Shown one piece after another: positions 8,511 through 15,658 of a stretch of 64,000 nt of DNA (positions within the stretch are counted from its first letter, which is position 1; each line of letters opens with the position of its first letter). The translations under genes were made by a program, and so were the position numbers. The DNA comes from Mycolicibacter senuensis (GTDB lineage: Bacteria > Actinomycetota > Actinomycetes > Mycobacteriales > Mycobacteriaceae): positions 1 to 64,000 of the forward strand of contig NZ_LQPS01000016.1 of the NCBI RefSeq assembly GCF_002101885.1, read 5' to 3'. Below the pieces are notes generated by a model. That model did not search any database and was not told the origin of the DNA. It saw only the letters and a list, made by a program, of their open reading frames with translations.

Positions 8511-8920
8511 CCCTCTGCTCCGTCGCCGAATGCACCACCCCGTCCCGCGCAATGGGCCTGTGCTCCAAGCACTACGCCCAACGCTGGCACAAGGACCGGC
8601 CGCAGGCGCCCCGTGTCCGCCCGGACACCTCCGCCGACCCGGTGGTCGAGGTGCTGTCCGCCGTCCTGGCAGGCGCCCCCGCACTTCCCGGCGCCCGCTG
8701 CCGCAACCGATCACACCTCTTTGACGAGCGCGGCCCCGATGAACCCCAAGACGTTGCGGATCAGCGCCACCAGCAAGCGCTCGGCTTGTGCAAGGTCTGC
8801 CCAGCGTTGGCGTCCTGCGAACGCTGGTACAGCGCCCTACCCGCCCGCAAGAAACCGTCCGGTGTCATCGCCGGCCGCATCCCGGCCAAGCGTGGACGCC
8901 CAGCCGAGGAGGCATCGTGA
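8507..8920 (+). CDS. WhiB-like [4Fe-4S] protein fused to a CxxxxC/CxxH zinc knuckle
   Basis: 137 aa with an AGGAGG ribosome site. The C-terminal half is a WhiB domain: Cys65 (ARC), Cys95, Cys98 and Cys104 (CKVCPALASC), followed by GVIAGR, equivalent to the G-V-W-G-G turn, and a basic tail (RIPAKRGRP). The N-terminal 30 residues carry a separate knuckle (C4-x4-C9-x9-C19-x2-H22, GLCSKHYAQRW) typical of phage HNH-like fingers. Phage WhiB proteins can alter host transcription through the sigma factor (established for mycobacteriophage TM4). This one may control element or helper genes. Confidence 0.85.
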   Translation: MTLCSVAECTTPSRAMGLCSKHYAQRWHKDRPQAPRVRPDTSADPVVEVLSAVLAGAPALPGARCRNRSHLFDERGPDEPQDVADQRHQQALGLCKVCPALASCERWYSALPARKKPSGVIAGRIPAKRGRPAEEAS

Positions 8921-9189
8921 CTTCGCCGCAAAGGATTATCGTCCGCGCCACCGTCACCGAGACCGGCGATCTGCTCCTGTGCACCATCGGCCGGTCCTTG
9001 TTGTTCGGCGTCCCGGAGGATGCCATCACCCCGGGGATGGAATATCCGAAAGAGTGGCACCAAGCCGGGGCGCGCCGTGTCAAAGAGGCTGGCGCCCACG
9101 GGCATGTGGGATTGGTGGCCGTCCTTGGCTACTGGTGCGAGCAGGAGTACCCGGACGCCGAGCTGGTGCTGATCGAGTGGGAGTCGTGA
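8917..9189 (+). CDS. Hypothetical protein (90 aa)
   Basis: The GTG overlaps the WhiB stop by 4 nt and has AGGAGG upstream. The product is a compact beta-rich sequence (RIIVRATVTETGDLLLCTIGRSLL) without recognised motifs. It is a member of the same translationally coupled operon. Confidence 0.65.
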   Translation: MTSPQRIIVRATVTETGDLLLCTIGRSLLFGVPEDAITPGMEYPKEWHQAGARRVKEAGAHGHVGLVAVLGYWCEQEYPDAELVLIEWES

Positions 9190-9623
9190 GCCCGGTAGAC
9201 GATTGGTCCCAACGGATCGCCCGCCGCGTCGGACCGGACGGGTCGGTCAGCGTTCCCCCTCGCATCGCGCACTGGCTCGAATCCCAGGCCGGACTGACCG
9301 CCGACCGCCGCATCAACCTGCGCACCACCGATCCCGTCGCCTACGAGATCCTGGCTGCCCTGCACCTCGCTGCCCTACAACACCGTTCCGGTATCGGAAC
9401 AAAAATAGCTGCCGCACAAGATGATTCGCAAGAATCAGAACTGTGGACAACCAGCCAAGCCGCAGCGCAACTCAGCGTGACCGACCGCTGCATCCGCAAG
9501 TGGATCGCCAACGGACGAGTGCCCGCTACCCGTCACGGCGGCCGGTGGCTGATACACGCCCACCACGTCCGGGCCATCACACAGACCGCCGGAAATAGGA
9601 GAAACCCCAATGAAATTGGATGA
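9186..9623 (+). CDS. HTH DNA-binding protein (excisionase/MerR-like fold)
   Basis: 145 aa from a GTG overlapping the previous stop. The C-terminal 55 residues form a helix-turn-helix with wing (LWTTSQAAAQLSVTDRCIRKWIANGRVPATRHGGRW), the fold of Xis and phage terminase small-subunit DNA-binding domains. It sits between early and late genes, so it may switch late expression or take part in packaging. A second excisionase is also possible. Confidence 0.7.
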   Translation: MSPVDDWSQRIARRVGPDGSVSVPPRIAHWLESQAGLTADRRINLRTTDPVAYEILAALHLAALQHRSGIGTKIAAAQDDSQESELWTTSQAAAQLSVTDRCIRKWIANGRVPATRHGGRWLIHAHHVRAITQTAGNRRNPNEIG

Positions 9624-10299
9624 AGCCAAAGCCAGGGTCCAAGCCATCCGCGCCGACCTGCAAGCGCAGGTCGACACGATCGCCGGCAATGCGAACTTCA
9701 GCCGCGAGGGCCAGATTCACGAGATCGCCAAGGCCATCGTTGAGCACCGCCAGAAGGCCGTCGATCTTCGGGATGAGTTCGTGACCACCAGTGACACCGC
9801 TCGCCGCGGGCTCGCGAAGAAATTGTTTGGCCTTCCTGCCGACGCCGACCCGACGACCACGCTGGTGTTCAGGGATGCCCAGGATCGCGCCGCCAAGATC
9901 ACCGACCCCGACGAGCTCGGCCGCCTCTTCACCCAGGCCAGCAACCTGGGTGATGACATGATGGCGCGGGCCCTCGCCAGCCGCGCCTACAGCCAGGGTC
10001 AGCCAGACCTCGCCGCGACCTACGCTGCCGACACCGGACAGGCCGACGTCCTGGCGGAACTGAACGAATTGCCCAGCGGCGGGAACTTCAGCGCCGCCGT
10101 CGGCATCGTTTTCTCGGTCGGAACACCGACAATGCCACCCGAGCTGACCGATGCCCTCCGCGCCACAGCACCTGGCGCCCTTACCGGCGACGACGTCGGC
10201 CGGCGGCTGGAGAAGTTGGCGGAAACCCCACCCACACAACCCAGCGCGCCCACCAGGGGGAAGGCATACCGGCCTGGATCGGTCGGGGTGGCCTTCTAG
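9610..10299 (+). CDS. Helical phage-type protein upstream of the tail gene
   Basis: 229 aa, starting MKLDEAKARVQAIRADLQ, overlapping the HTH gene by 14 nt. The N-terminal 60 residues form a predicted coiled coil. The rest is helical, with a proline-rich, basic C-terminus (TPPTQPSAPTRGKAYRPG). It has no confident family match. Its position directly before the Gp37-like tail gene suggests a structural or assembly role such as scaffold, chaperone or capsid-redirecting factor. That is an inference from context only. Confidence 0.6.
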   Translation: MKLDEAKARVQAIRADLQAQVDTIAGNANFSREGQIHEIAKAIVEHRQKAVDLRDEFVTTSDTARRGLAKKLFGLPADADPTTTLVFRDAQDRAAKITDPDELGRLFTQASNLGDDMMARALASRAYSQGQPDLAATYAADTGQADVLAELNELPSGGNFSAAVGIVFSVGTPTMPPELTDALRATAPGALTGDDVGRRLEKLAETPPTQPSAPTRGKAYRPGSVGVAF

Positions 10300-10317
10300 A
10301 AACGCCGGGATTACCCC

Positions 10318-12090
10318 ATGTTCAAATTTCCCCCCGTCGGCGAGGGTGGCGTCCCCGACCCGCTGACCGCCCCGATCTCCGCCTACCGGTACGCCCACGC
10401 CAAGCGGATGGTCAAGGATGCCGAGGGCCGCGCACGTCCGCTGATCCGGTTGTGGGACAAGGACATGAAGTTCATCGGCCGTATCGGCGGCGAGAAGTCC
10501 GTCGATGTCGAGCAGCGGCTTCACGACACCGGCACGGGTTCCATTGTCGTGCGCGGATCGAACTGGCTCAACCGCTTCCTGCGTAGCGATGTCCGCGCCA
10601 ACGATGACCTGAATGTCACCATCGACCCCTACCCGAACAAGCGGAACTGGCGGTGGCGGTACGGCTGCAAGGTGACGGCCGTGCGCAACGTGCGTACCGA
10701 GGCCGGTTTGCATGAGCTGCATTTCGACGTGGCCGAGAATCGGGAGCACTGGAAGCACCTGTATTTCGCGGCCACGCCCTGGTTTGCCCCGGAGTTTCAG
10801 CCCCTCAAGGCGTGGGTGCTGCCCGGCAACACGCGGACCATTACGGCGGTCACGGGGTTTGTGAACTTGGCCCGGATCTTCTGGCCGCCACTGGGGATCA
10901 TCGACAACTTCGTGAACCCCGGCGCGTGGGTCAAGCCCCTGTCGGACGGCCGCCTGTGGTCGCCGCTGAACTGGCCGATTCAGATGCAGTTCGTCAATCC
11001 GCTGACCGACACGTCCCGCTTCTCGGTGATCGCCACCCGCTGGTCCCCGGCGCACGACACCACCGCGGGCTTGCTCAAGGATGCGGGCTGCAACGTGCGC
11101 GCTTACACGTGGCTTCCTGAGGATGAGGACTCCCCACACCCCGAGCTGGCCGACCTCATTGGACAGGAGGCGGCACGGCCGTCGCGGGCCTGCATCGTGC
11201 TCGCTGTCGAGGACCAGTCGGGCGTGACCGGGTTGACCGGGACAGCAGTGGACGGGGCCGTCAATCTCGTTGCGGCTACCGCGGATGACCTGATCAGCGA
11301 ACTCCTCTACGAGTTCCGCGACGCTGACGCGATTGACCCGCGGACGGGCAAAAACGTGCCGCCCTACGTTCGCGACTTCCTTGGCATCGCGCCGATACTG
11401 CCCAGCATCGTGTTCCGGGACAGCACGCCGACATCACCGATCAAGACCAGCGAGCGGGCGGTGTTCAAGTCCAAAGCTAAGTCAATCCTGGTGGGGGGCA
11501 AGTCGCCCGGCTTTATTAACCAGTTGCAGACCTGGGGAATCAAGTTCGGTCTGAGTCAGATGCAGGTAGTCCACGCCTACGGACTGGGTGAAAACACCGG
11601 CCCCGCGCCGGTCGGCTCCGGCCTTGAGGAGATCTACCAGGGCCAACTCGACAACATGCTGCTTGCGTTCATGCGCCACACCGACCCGCTGCGCGAGATC
11701 TCCAGCGGCGACATGGGTTACCTGGAGTACTTCACGCAGGAGGGTGGCGGCACCGCTTACACGATCTCCTCGGCGCTGACGATGCGCCAAGGACACTGGA
11801 AGACCCGCCCGTATCAGGCGTTCAAGGTCTCCATCTGGAATCGGCGCCCTTACTCGATCTACTACGACTTCGACCTTGGTACGCGCTGCCTGTTCGAGAT
11901 CGACGGCCTGCTCTACACCGACCAAGTCAATGCCGTAAGAATGCATTACGACCAGGACACGCCGAAGACTTTCGAGATCACCATCGGCACCGACACCGAG
12001 CAGGAAGATCCGCTAGGTCAGGCGGTGCGGACGTTGCAGACCATGTGGTCGGCCGTCGGCACACTGTTCGGATCGAACGATTTGTACTGA
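10318..12090 (+). CDS. Gp37-like phage minor tail protein
   Basis: A 590-aa protein resembling the Siphovirus ReqiPepy6 Gp37-like family, minor tail proteins of actinobacterial siphophages. Features seen: an N-terminal beta-rich segment (RPLIRLWDKDMKFIGRIGGEKSVDVEQRLHDTG, about 40-75), a long central domain, and a C-terminal region with repeated aromatic motifs (YSIYYDFDLGTRCLFEIDGLLYTDQV). Family members are baseplate or tail-tip components. It is the only virion-structure-like gene besides the packaging genes, so the satellite may add its own tail part to helper particles (inference). Confidence 0.75.
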   Translation: MFKFPPVGEGGVPDPLTAPISAYRYAHAKRMVKDAEGRARPLIRLWDKDMKFIGRIGGEKSVDVEQRLHDTGTGSIVVRGSNWLNRFLRSDVRANDDLNVTIDPYPNKRNWRWRYGCKVTAVRNVRTEAGLHELHFDVAENREHWKHLYFAATPWFAPEFQPLKAWVLPGNTRTITAVTGFVNLARIFWPPLGIIDNFVNPGAWVKPLSDGRLWSPLNWPIQMQFVNPLTDTSRFSVIATRWSPAHDTTAGLLKDAGCNVRAYTWLPEDEDSPHPELADLIGQEAARPSRACIVLAVEDQSGVTGLTGTAVDGAVNLVAATADDLISELLYEFRDADAIDPRTGKNVPPYVRDFLGIAPILPSIVFRDSTPTSPIKTSERAVFKSKAKSILVGGKSPGFINQLQTWGIKFGLSQMQVVHAYGLGENTGPAPVGSGLEEIYQGQLDNMLLAFMRHTDPLREISSGDMGYLEYFTQEGGGTAYTISSALTMRQGHWKTRPYQAFKVSIWNRRPYSIYYDFDLGTRCLFEIDGLLYTDQVNAVRMHYDQDTPKTFEITIGTDTEQEDPLGQAVRTLQTMWSAVGTLFGSNDLY

Positions 12091-12162
12091 CCGATGACTC
12101 CACAGACCGCCGACGTGCCGCTTCGGGTTTTAACTCCTTTCCTTGAGCGACGGCCGGCACAC

Positions 12163-12197
12163 GGTGGCGGCGCGGTACCTGGAGCCGCGCCGCCACC
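12163..12197 (+). other. Strong 13-bp hairpin between tail gene and HNH
   Basis: The arm GGTGGCGGCGCGG at 12163-12175 is perfectly complementary to 12185-12197, with a 9-nt loop. No T-run follows, and the HNH ribosome site (AGGAGG) starts about 10 nt downstream. It may be a transcript-end or translation-control hairpin. The rest of 12091-12223 shows only a weak overlapping ORF that is not supported. Confidence 0.55.
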
Positions 12198-12223
12198 AAC
12201 CACAGACAGGAGGCCCGCAGGCA

Positions 12224-12640
12224 ATGGTGAGAGCCCGTCCCAACGACGCCAAGGCCAAGCGCCTACGCGCCCAGCTCCGCGCACAGGGCAATCCCTGCCA
12301 CATCTGCGGTGAGGCCATCGCCTACGAGGCACACCACCTGCACCCGCGTGCCTTCCAGGTCGACCACCTGTGGCAAGTTGCCAACGGTGGCCCGGAGTAC
12401 GAGCCCGAGAACTGCGCCGCAGCACATCGGTATTGCAACCGGCAACGCAGCGACCGCATCGACTCGATCACCATCGCCGCGGCTGCCCACTACGGCGTCG
12501 TCATCAAGCGCCCTACGTATGTGAATCCACGCTTCTCAATGACACCCGCCTGCGCACCCGCCGGCCAACTCTGCACCCGATGCAACGGCACCCACCACCC
12601 ACGTCCCGGCGTCACCTTCGAGACCGCACGCCGATGGTGA
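12224..12640 (+). CDS. HNH endonuclease (packaging-associated)
   Basis: 138 aa from the ATG with AGGAGG upstream (MVRARPNDAKAKRL). Zinc-binding CHICG and the HNH core are visible: VDHLWQVANGG, then ENCAAAHRYCNRQR. A second zinc pair (CTRC) lies near the C-terminus. HNH genes next to terminase are typical of cos-type phages, where the HNH protein assists terminase cleavage (known for HK97 and related phages). Here it precedes terS-terL, consistent with cos packaging of the element. Confidence 0.88.
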   Translation: MVRARPNDAKAKRLRAQLRAQGNPCHICGEAIAYEAHHLHPRAFQVDHLWQVANGGPEYEPENCAAAHRYCNRQRSDRIDSITIAAAAHYGVVIKRPTYVNPRFSMTPACAPAGQLCTRCNGTHHPRPGVTFETARRW

Positions 12641-12691
12641 TGACCTGCATGAATATTCACACCACCGCATACACGTCCCCGCCCATTACCG

Positions 12692-12760
12692 CAGGCCAGA
12701 GGCTTAACCGACGCATACCCACAGGTCAGAGCCTCAAGGGGTGGGGGGTGACCCCTGACC
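12692..12760 (+). repeat. Repeat cluster upstream of terS, candidate packaging (cos) site
   Basis: Within the 169-bp gap between HNH and terS there are two related 16-mers, CAGGCCAGAGGCTTAA (12692-12707) and CAGGTCAGAGCCTCAA (12722-12737), 30 bp apart. An inverted repeat GGTCAG/CTGACC (12724-12729 and 12755-12760) encloses a smaller palindrome GGGGT-G-ACCCC (12745-12755). Direct plus inverted repeats beside HNH-terS-terL are what a terminase-binding or cutting site would look like. No experimental or homology support is available here. Confidence 0.4.
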
Positions 12761-12809
12761 GGTCCCCGGGTTCCGGCTCGTGGCATAGGGATAACTCTGG
12801 AGACCCCAA

Positions 12810-13049
12810 ATGACCCAAGGCAGTAACCGCATAAACATGCAGTCCGTGGGTGCTGATCGTGCCCGCCTGGAGGCCCTGCGCGACCGCCTGGAGGCCGTGA
12901 TCACAGACCCGGAAACCTCACCGCGTGATCTGGCTTCCCTCGGTCGGGAGTACCGCCAGACCATCACGGCGCTGGCTGCGGTCACCCCGGCGGCAGGAAC
13001 ATCGAAGCTGGACGAGATCGCTGCCCGTCGTCGCAAGCGGGGTGCGTAA
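12810..13049 (+). CDS. Terminase small-subunit-like protein
   Basis: 79 aa. The helical sequence DRARLEALRDRLEAVITDPETSPRDLASLGREYRQTITAL and the basic tail (RRRKRGA) match the short terminase small subunits of actinophages, which recognise packaging DNA and load the large subunit. The stop overlaps the terL start (TAATG), implying coupled translation. Confidence 0.78.
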   Translation: MTQGSNRINMQSVGADRARLEALRDRLEAVITDPETSPRDLASLGREYRQTITALAAVTPAAGTSKLDEIAARRRKRGA

Positions 13050-14452
13050 TGAAGGCTCCGACCGTCACCACCGAGCCGACGTTCACCCGCGTCCCGGACG
13101 GTGATGAGGCCACCGGCGAGGATTGCGTGGAGCTGGCTGCGGCCTACGGCATCCCCCTGGACGCCTGGCAGGCCGACATCGTGCGCGAACTGCTGCGTGA
13201 GTCCGGTGGTGCGTGGTCGGCATCGCAAGCCGGCCTGGTGGTGTCCCGGCAGAACGGCAAAGGACAGATCCTGCTGGCCGTCGAGCTGTTCGGGCTCTTC
13301 GAGCTGGGCGAGAACATCCTGCACACCGCGCACGCGGTCAAGACCTCATCGGATGCGTTTCGGCGACTGTGGTCGGTGATCCAGAATCACGACGATCTCG
13401 CCACTCGGGTACGGCGGCATTCGCAGATGATCGGTGCGGAGTACGTCGAGCTGGACACCGGGGCGCGGATCGCGTTCACCACCAGATCGGCCTCGGCCGG
13501 CCGCGGCCTATCAGTGGATCGCCTGGTGGTCGATGAGGCTGAAGACCTCCCGGCCCCGGAAGTCGGGGCGCTGGCCCCCACGGTGTTCTCCCGACCGCGC
13601 GCACAGTCGCTCTACTTCGGCACGGCACCGGGACTGACCCACGATGCGTTGGCGTTCACCACGATGCGCGCCAGCGCACACGACGGACTCAACCCGCGCC
13701 TGGCGTGGTGGGAATGGTGCGCCGAATGGGGCCACGACATCGACGACCAACAGATGTGGATACGGGTCAACCCGGCTGTCGCGGCGGGACGTGTTCCGGT
13801 GCAGGCCATCACCGACGACCGGGCGATCCTGCCCGAGGGCCAGTTCCAGGCCGAACGCCTGTCAATGTGGGCGCCGGTCGCAGCGCGCCAGCCCGCCATC
13901 ATCAGCGACGCCGCCTGGGGCGCTCTGCTCGGCGCATCCGTTGATGAGCCGCCGACTGCCCTCGGCGTGGACATGTCACACGGCCTGGACATCTCGGTCA
14001 TCGGCTGCTGGGCTCGCGAGGATGGCTCGGTACATGTTGAGGAACTGTTTGCCGGCTCTGACACGTCGGCGGCGGTCGACTACATCGTCGAGGTGGCCAA
14101 CAGACGCACGCCCATCGTCATCGACGACCTGTCGCCGGCCGCGCAGATGATCCCCGAGCTGAAAGCACGCCGCATCAAGGCCACCAGGTCGACAGCGCGG
14201 GACATGGCCAAGGGCTGCGGCATGTTCGAGACGCGACTGAAGGCGGGCACCCTGTCGCATCGCGGGCAGGACTCGCTCACTGATGCGGTGCTGGGAGCGC
14301 AGAAACGCCCCATCGGAGACGCCGGTGGCTGGGGTTGGGATCGTCGGGACGCAACGTGCCGGATTCACCCGCTGGTCGCTTCCACCCTGGCCCTGCTCGG
14401 CGCATCCGGTGCCCGCAAGAAACGCTCTGGCGGCGGTTCGGGGTTCGCGTAG
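13049..14452 (+). CDS. Phage terminase large subunit
   Basis: 467 aa. The ATPase domain has a Walker A variant VVSRQNGKGQ (about 64-73) and Walker B LVVDEAED (about 159-166) with the catalytic Glu. The coupling region contains TAPG. The C-terminal nuclease domain shows the metal-binding acids in GVDMSHGLD and VIDDLSP. It has the full length for the short actinophage terminases and no frame damage. It powers DNA translocation into preformed heads; the element encodes no head, so a helper must supply it. Confidence 0.92.
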   Translation: MKAPTVTTEPTFTRVPDGDEATGEDCVELAAAYGIPLDAWQADIVRELLRESGGAWSASQAGLVVSRQNGKGQILLAVELFGLFELGENILHTAHAVKTSSDAFRRLWSVIQNHDDLATRVRRHSQMIGAEYVELDTGARIAFTTRSASAGRGLSVDRLVVDEAEDLPAPEVGALAPTVFSRPRAQSLYFGTAPGLTHDALAFTTMRASAHDGLNPRLAWWEWCAEWGHDIDDQQMWIRVNPAVAAGRVPVQAITDDRAILPEGQFQAERLSMWAPVAARQPAIISDAAWGALLGASVDEPPTALGVDMSHGLDISVIGCWAREDGSVHVEELFAGSDTSAAVDYIVEVANRRTPIVIDDLSPAAQMIPELKARRIKATRSTARDMAKGCGMFETRLKAGTLSHRGQDSLTDAVLGAQKRPIGDAGGWGWDRRDATCRIHPLVASTLALLGASGARKKRSGGGSGFA

Positions 14453-14472
14453 CAACCGCTTTTTTCTTTTTT
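14433..14472 (+). terminator. Rho-independent terminator after terL
   Basis: The stem GCGGTT/AACCGC (14433-14438 and 14454-14459) is followed by a T-rich tract (TTTTTTCTTTTTT, 14460-14472). The 5' arm overlaps the last codons of terL. It ends the rightward operon and insulates the NYN gene. Confidence 0.8.
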
Positions 14473-14485
14473 CCCGACGGGGCCA

Positions 14486-14520
14486 GCCTATGGCCGGTGG
14501 GGTCCCCAACGGCCATAGGC
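14486..14520. other. Long inverted repeat downstream of terL
   Basis: GCCTATGGCCG (14486-14496) is perfectly complementary to 14510-14520, and the loop itself contains TGGGG-T-CCCCA, so a single extended hairpin can form. No T-run follows. The remaining non-coding DNA up to 14772 has a 12-bp palindrome CTCGTCGACGAG (14641-14652) but no gene. Possible roles are a bidirectional terminator, a replication origin feature or a structured RNA. Confidence 0.5.
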
Positions 14521-14772
14521 CCCCGGAAACGCCGCACGAAGAGCCTTAGATATGACTTAAGCCACAAGTACATCAGTGTGATTCTTCGGATGCTCGACAA
14601 CGCCGACAGAGCATGTATTTTGACCCGCCTATAAGACGCGCTCGTCGACGAGAACCCGGCGAGGCGGGTGAGGGCGACCGGTCCGGCGCTTTGGTGCGTC
14701 GTGAGCGATCCTGGGGGCGTTTATGCAGGTCACGTAAGGCTGGGCTAGGGAGTAGCCCTTGGTTCGGGGTAG

Positions 14773-14801
14773 TTGACAGTCCTGCTGCGCTTGCCTATCT
14801 T
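14773..14801 (+). promoter_or_regulatory. SigA-type promoter for the NYN gene
   Basis: TTGACA (14773-14778), a 17-bp spacer, then TATCTT (14796-14801). The predicted start is near 14808, just before a terminator-like hairpin. This is a near-consensus constitutive promoter independent of the phage-type operon. Confidence 0.75.
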
Positions 14802-14810
14802 TGCGTATGT

Positions 14811-14850
14811 AGCTCCCCGCCGTCCTCCGGGCCTGGCGGGGCTTTTAATA
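14811..14850 (+). terminator. Leader hairpin with T-tail before the NYN gene (attenuator?)
   Basis: CCCCGCC (14815-14821) pairs with GGCGGGG (14835-14841), extended by AGC/GCT around a bulged T, and is followed by TTTTAATA. It lies between the predicted transcription start and the coding start of the NYN gene. Most transcripts could therefore stop early, giving a small RNA of about 40 nt or conditional expression of the gene. Confidence 0.6.
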
Positions 14851-14860
14851 TCTGAACAGG

Positions 14861-15463
14861 GTGGCTCCGGTGACAGATCCAGTGGTGGATGTCTTCATTG
14901 ACTACCAGAACCTCCACCTATCGGCCGGCGAAGCTTTCGCGCCTCCGGGGACGCCACCCCACACCTACTTGATCCATCCGGGCAGGTTTGTCGATGTCCT
15001 CATGAAGCGTCGTCTTCTGTATGGGCGAGGCGGGGTCGTCCAGAACATCTACGTCTATCGCGGCCAGCCAGGCTCAGCCAAGGAACCCACCCCGGCGTCC
15101 CGGAATAAGGCGCAGACCGCGGAGTGGTCCCGTGATCGACGGGTCAAGGTCAGCACGCGTACCCTCCGCTACCCGCGTAACTGGCCCACAGACAAGGCCA
15201 AAGAGAAGGGCGTCGACGTCAAGCTGGCCATTGACTTTGTGCGCTGCGCGCTGACTTCGGCGGCCGACACACTCATCCTCGTTTCAAGAGACACAGACCT
15301 TGTCCCAGCACTTGAGATGGCAAACGACCTCGCGAAGGTCCAGATTGAGGTTGCGGGCTGGAGTAACACCAGCCGGCTCCGACTTCCAGCCGGTCGACAG
15401 CTTTGGTGCACCACGCTCAGTGGAGCTGAGTACACGAGCTGCAAAGATCCGAAGCAGTACTAA
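14861..15463 (+). CDS. NYN-domain (PIN-like) ribonuclease, element cargo
   Basis: 200 aa from GTG 14861; GTG 14870 has better spacing to AGGGTGG and is an alternative. Hallmarks of the NYN/PIN-like nuclease fold are present: FIDYQNL (Asp14, Asn17), KGVDVKLAIDF (Asp119, Asp125) and SRDTDLVPA (Asp144, Asp146), which together would bind a metal ion. It has its own promoter and lies last before attR, the usual spot for satellite cargo. NYN nucleases act on RNA; a phage-interference or toxin-like role is plausible but inferred. Confidence 0.82.
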   Translation: MAPVTDPVVDVFIDYQNLHLSAGEAFAPPGTPPHTYLIHPGRFVDVLMKRRLLYGRGGVVQNIYVYRGQPGSAKEPTPASRNKAQTAEWSRDRRVKVSTRTLRYPRNWPTDKAKEKGVDVKLAIDFVRCALTSAADTLILVSRDTDLVPALEMANDLAKVQIEVAGWSNTSRLRLPAGRQLWCTTLSGAEYTSCKDPKQY

Positions 15464-15487
15464 GTGCGTCCGCAGTAAGCCCCCGCG

Positions 15488-15504
15488 GGTCACGTCAGGG
15501 TCAC
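15488..15504 (+). repeat. Candidate right arm-type integrase sites
   Basis: GGTCAC at 15488-15493 and GTCAGGGTCAC at 15494-15504 repeat the 11-mer found beside attL. Their placement just inside both element ends fits integrase arm binding. Between here and attR nothing else is evident. Confidence 0.5.
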
Positions 15505-15611
15505 AAGTCCCCCGCATTGAGCGGTATCCATGCGGACTCGGCTACACGTATCGTTGCTGATCAACAGGTTTCACGTACCCACAACTATCGCAACAGACGG
15601 TTCCGACCGTA

Positions 15612-15658
15612 TTCCCAAGCTGAATACGCGGGTTCGATTCCCGTCATCGGCTCCACGT
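15612..15658 (+). repeat. attR core (47-bp direct repeat, copy 2)
   Basis: A perfect copy of the 3' half of tRNA-Gly from the anticodon loop through CCA plus CGT. It lacks the 5' half, so it is not a functional tRNA. After it the sequence resembles the DNA following attL only for a few bases (TGAGCAG). From 15659 to 15933 no gene is seen. Confidence 0.95.

Larger units (their letters stand above)
2015..15658. mobile_element. Integrated phage-satellite-like element in tRNA-Gly (about 13.6 kb)
   Basis: The element is bounded by a 47-bp perfect direct repeat starting at the anticodon loop of tRNA-Gly. The integrase gene abuts the intact tRNA copy. Content from left to right: integrase, repressor, operator region, excisionase-like gene, a tightly overlapping run of about a dozen small genes around an ATPase, a coiled-coil-like protein, a Gp37-like tail protein, HNH, TerS, TerL, a terminator, and a separately promoted NYN gene. 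No portal, prohead protease, major capsid, tape measure or lysis gene is present. The set fits a satellite that replicates and packages itself with helper-supplied capsids (inference). Size and logic recall the phiRv1/phiRv2-type elements of M. tuberculosis, but those carry capsid genes. Confidence 0.88.

Noticed and set aside
12094..12312. 72-aa ORF before HNH
   Set aside because: Overlaps the HNH gene and the hairpin, with Pro/Arg-rich shadow-like composition and no ribosome site.
15612..15658. Second tRNA-Gly
   Set aside because: Only the 3' half is present; it is the attR copy left by integration.
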